From Marasmius tenuissimus (taxonomy: Eukaryota; Basidiomycota; Agaricomycetes; Agaricales; Marasmiaceae), in the NCBI GenBank assembly GCA_029532415.1, contig JAQOTA010000060.1, forward strand, positions 310,001 to 374,000: 64,000 nt of DNA. The letters run 5' to 3'. This document shows positions 60,791 through 64,000 of the stretch, in pieces; within the stretch, counting starts at the first letter, position 1, and every line of letters starts with the position of its first letter. Below the pieces are notes generated by a model. It saw only the letters and a program-made list of their open reading frames with translations. It made no database searches and was not told where the DNA came from. The translations under genes were made by a program, and so were the position numbers.

Positions 60791-60866
60791 CTCAGCGCTA
60801 AAGCCAGGAAATAGTCTTGAAAACATTACGAAGGACATATATACTCGGATACAAAGTACTGTTACA

Positions 60867-63800
60867 TCAAAAGCCGCTCGCCGTTACCCTCAGTTGGTCC
60901 AATTTTTTCAGCACCTCCCCAACAGTCCGATCCAGCTCTCCAGCAATTGCGCTCTGCTTCCCCGCAGGCAATCTAGCGAACGTCTCGCACAAGTCTCCAT
61001 CAATTACAGCCTTGACAGGCACATAATACCCTCTCCAGCTCAGCTGGTCCCGCCCAACCAGACTGCTCTGCTCCGACCTCATGTGCTGCTCCAATGTTGT
61101 GATGAAGTCAACGTCATCTTTGGACACGAACGGCACCAATATGCCTATGGTGCCATTTATCCCAGTGTACAGCAAGACTTCCCTTCCACCGGCGACCATC
61201 GCAACCTTGTGTATCGACGTGACCAGATCGCCAACATGGAAATGAGCGAGCATTTTTGTTTTGTGGGGCGCACCCATCAAGACACCCTTTTCGTGAAGGA
61301 TTCCTGCGCCCGTTGGATCATCGTCGACTTGCTCAGATTCCTTCGCGTCCAGTCGATTCACAAAGACGTTGCCAAACCGGTCTCCGCATGCAATGGTGTT
61401 GTAGTCGACCATCGTGACAGCACTGGTCCAACGAGGTTGCGTATCGTCGGCGAAGACGAGTAGGCGGTTTTCAGGTGCTTTGTAGACTGCGTATGACACG
61501 GATTCTTGCATGTCTCCGACAATGAGACGAGAGCCTTGCGTGTTGAGAGTGACGATTGCGGATCCAAATTGCTTTGGGTTTTGGTTGATTAGCGACAGAA
61601 GCTCCCTGAAAACCATGACGCTCACCTTGTTCTCCACCTTTCGAAGCAGCTTCTTCTTTCCGATATCGTATATTCGCAAGGCCTTGCCCACGCCAGCCAC
61701 CAGTCTTCCTTGGAACGCCAGAAGAGCCAGCGGCACGTCGTCAATTTCAGTCTGACCAGAAAGTGTAAGCGCCGAGACACCCTCAGACCAGGCTACGACA
61801 GCATACCTTATGCAAAAACTCTAAACCGGCCCCGTCCTCCGTGAACCTGTACGTCCGGAGGAACCCGCTCGAGCAAGACCTCGGTGTGACCTTGGTATCC
61901 GCAGCTGTACCAACAACCAGATGTAGTTCACCACCTTTCGCCGAAAACGGTACAATGGCGATAGAAAATGCTCCTTCATTGCCATCAAGTGGGATTTGGG
62001 CCACGGTTCTCGCCTGCACCAATGGCGTTAGGATATGATCTCGGAACAGAAACTAAAACGCAAAACATGCCTCTATAGGATCGATAATCCTGATTGCAGA
62101 TCCCCAAGTACCAGCGGGTGCCTTCGGTCGGCCAAACACCTCGACAGGCAGTGCCAAGACTTCCTCATCAATGGGTTTCCCTTTCTTACGCTGAACGGGT
62201 ACGATCAGTCAATGACTCGACCAATGCCTGAGGTAGACTCACCAATTCGTCCAGCCTTTTGGCCACAGCATCCTCCCCGCTAACCCGATGGTCTCCTTCG
62301 ATAAGGTAGAAGTAATGGTTCGTCGGGTGGGTGATGAACTTGCGGGGAGTATACGAAAGGGGTATCGAGTCTTGCTTGAGTTTAGTTCCAAGCTTTGGTA
62401 TTTGGAAGATACTGCACAGTGTATTCGCTTAGCGACGGATAGCAACCCAACAAACACAGACTAAGCTCACCGTAATGTACTCCCAGTGATACCGATCAAC
62501 CCTTCCGGACTCAACTCAGCCGAGAAACTCCAAGCAAAGTCAAAGCTCTCGAATATTAAGGGCGTAAAATGCATGAGGTTCTGATGCGTGTAGTTCAACC
62601 ACGATCGTGACGACAGCGCCAAAATTGCGGGATTTCTCTGTATCTGTACCCGGATGAGCTTGATAGGCCTCGTTCCCAAGAATCTGGGACACGAAAATCA
62701 AAGTTAGATCACGATCCAATACAGCAAACAAATCCGAAAAGCTACTCACCTCGTCCTTGTGTCGGTCAACTGCCCCTTGACCGGATCCAAAACCGTCCTC
62801 AACAACACCCCATTCTGCAATCCAATATTCACAAAGAGCGTGGGCATCGACTTGTTGATACTAGCATCCAACATACTGGCGATACAAATCGCGCTCGGCG
62901 GAGCCGTCAACGCTTGCAAACTTATAATCTCAAGCGTGCTCTCCGGATCCAGCGAGATGATCCTCACAGTTTGGTCCTCGCACCCAACAGCCAAAAACGG
63001 CGTTCGTTGCCTGTCTTCGGGCACTTCTCCAATGCTCAGTGCAAGCACAGTCGATCCCATAGCCTTTCGGTCTTGGTACTCGTTCAATTGGCCGTCAAGG
63101 TCCAACTCGAAGTAGACGAGTTCGGCGGATGAGAGCGCAACCACCACTTGACGTTTGTTGGTCGTCGCTGCAACGATTGATTTGCCGGCAGGTACCCTCC
63201 ATTCGTTGACTCGGCTATCGGAGAGAACGTGTCGGATCCCTCCGGGGTGCACCTGGAGCAGAGCATCTGAACCAATCTGTTGTACGGCTAGCGTCGGTGC
63301 GGATGACAAAAATCCAGTATCTTGTACTTCTTCAATAGTTTCGCCAATGGAGAGCACAAGAGTACCATTGACGAAGGAGAGAATGATATAAGAATCATAA
63401 GGGTCATCCTCCCGCTTCTTCGTGGTCCAAACCGCGTTCGGAATGCCAGGTAGATCGGAGCTGACAGATTCTTCCACTTCCAGACCGTGTCGTAGTGTGC
63501 GCAGTGAGCTTCTTGGTCCACGCCCACAAGCGGTGAATATTTGGGGGGTGTCGGAGTTGGGGAGAATGTTTAAAACTTTGGAATCGATGATGGGGTCCAA
63601 TGATTCCATCTCATCAGCTACAGCCAAATTTTCTAGCTGTCGTGGTCGGAAGTGAGCGTGGGGAAGAGGTGTGCTGGGATCGGCCATGCCGAAGGAGGGA
63701 TAAGAAGTGGAGCTGAATTCGGGTTCGTCGTCGTCGTCGCCTAATTTTTGGAACTGGTAGAGATAACTACGGTGTGTCGTTAGTCGGCATTTCTCTCAAA

Positions 63801-64000
63801 TCGCAAGGAATGGAATACGCACTGGTTGCCAAACTCGGACGCCACGAAGAGGAAACCAGACTTCAAGATACAGAGACTGGACGCGACCGGGACAGTATCG
63901 AAATACTTGATTTTTAGCGCCTTGACGTCTTCTTCCTCGTGGTCAATGGTAACCTTGTATAGATCCCCATCCTCGTTTTGTAGAAGGAAGAAAAAAGCAC
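60867..64000 (-). CDS. RSE1: Splicing factor 3B subunit 3 / RSE1 (5' part outside the window)
   Basis: RSE1/SF3B3 is a scaffold of the U2 snRNP SF3b complex needed for branch-site recognition. The sequence matches the family throughout: [66 protein letters not shown], and near the C-terminus [32 protein letters not shown] and [20 protein letters not shown]. It is a three-WD40-propeller protein related to DDB1. The stop is at 60867; the reading frame runs off the right edge, so the N-terminal third is missing. Several short introns interrupt it. Confidence 0.9.

Noticed and set aside
1..64000. CRISPR arrays or bacterial operons
   Set aside because: Spliceosomal introns and fungal gene content throughout; no regularly spaced repeats.

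Overview
The window reads as nuclear DNA of a filamentous basidiomycete, most likely a mushroom-forming agaricomycete. Genes are dense on both strands and are cut by many short GT-AG introns (mostly 45-75 nt). Start sites often have a TATA box about 50 nt upstream. The gene content is fungal: PRM1, an ENA-type cation ATPase, GET1, malate synthase, RSE1/SF3B3, and basidiomycete-style BTB, F-box and MYND proteins. Gene models were spliced by eye; where exon sums are given, they close in frame.

Layout. 0-12 kb: partial PRM1 (cell fusion), two tandem DUF1772 membrane proteins, a complete nine-exon ENA-type Na+/K+ export ATPase, a 2 kb gene-poor gap and an Ohr/OsmC peroxidase. 12-24 kb: an intron-containing tRNA-Arg(TCG), a BTB protein with a duplicated cysteine motif, an atypical kinase, a single-pass membrane protein with a GC-AG intron, an F-box-like protein, an alpha/beta hydrolase and an O-methyltransferase. 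24-38 kb: two secreted subtilisin-like proteases facing each other, with a duplicated locus and a MYND zinc-finger gene between them. 39-46 kb: an F-box/cysteine protein, malate synthase, GET1 and a very small gene. 46-55 kb: a rearranged region with an inverted copy of 28.2-30.9 kb, a poly(A)-tailed insertion with target-site duplications, a truncated F-box/LRR gene, a cupin, a Q/N-rich protein and a third, diverged copy of the duplicated locus. 55-64 kb: a membrane protein, a coiled-coil protein and most of RSE1/SF3B3.

The most unusual element is the three-copy locus at 28.2-30.9, 46.5-49.4 and 53.2-54.9 kb. Each copy encodes an acidic protein of about 190 residues from five exons with the same intron positions and phases; I do not recognise the family. 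Copies 1 and 2 are near-identical inverted duplicates. Copy 3 keeps almost the same upstream leader and downstream segment, but its protein is strongly diverged. The downstream segment folds into two hairpins, one with compensatory base changes between copies, so an RNA function is possible. Most other genes are ordinary housekeeping or secreted/metabolic genes with no evident joint pathway.
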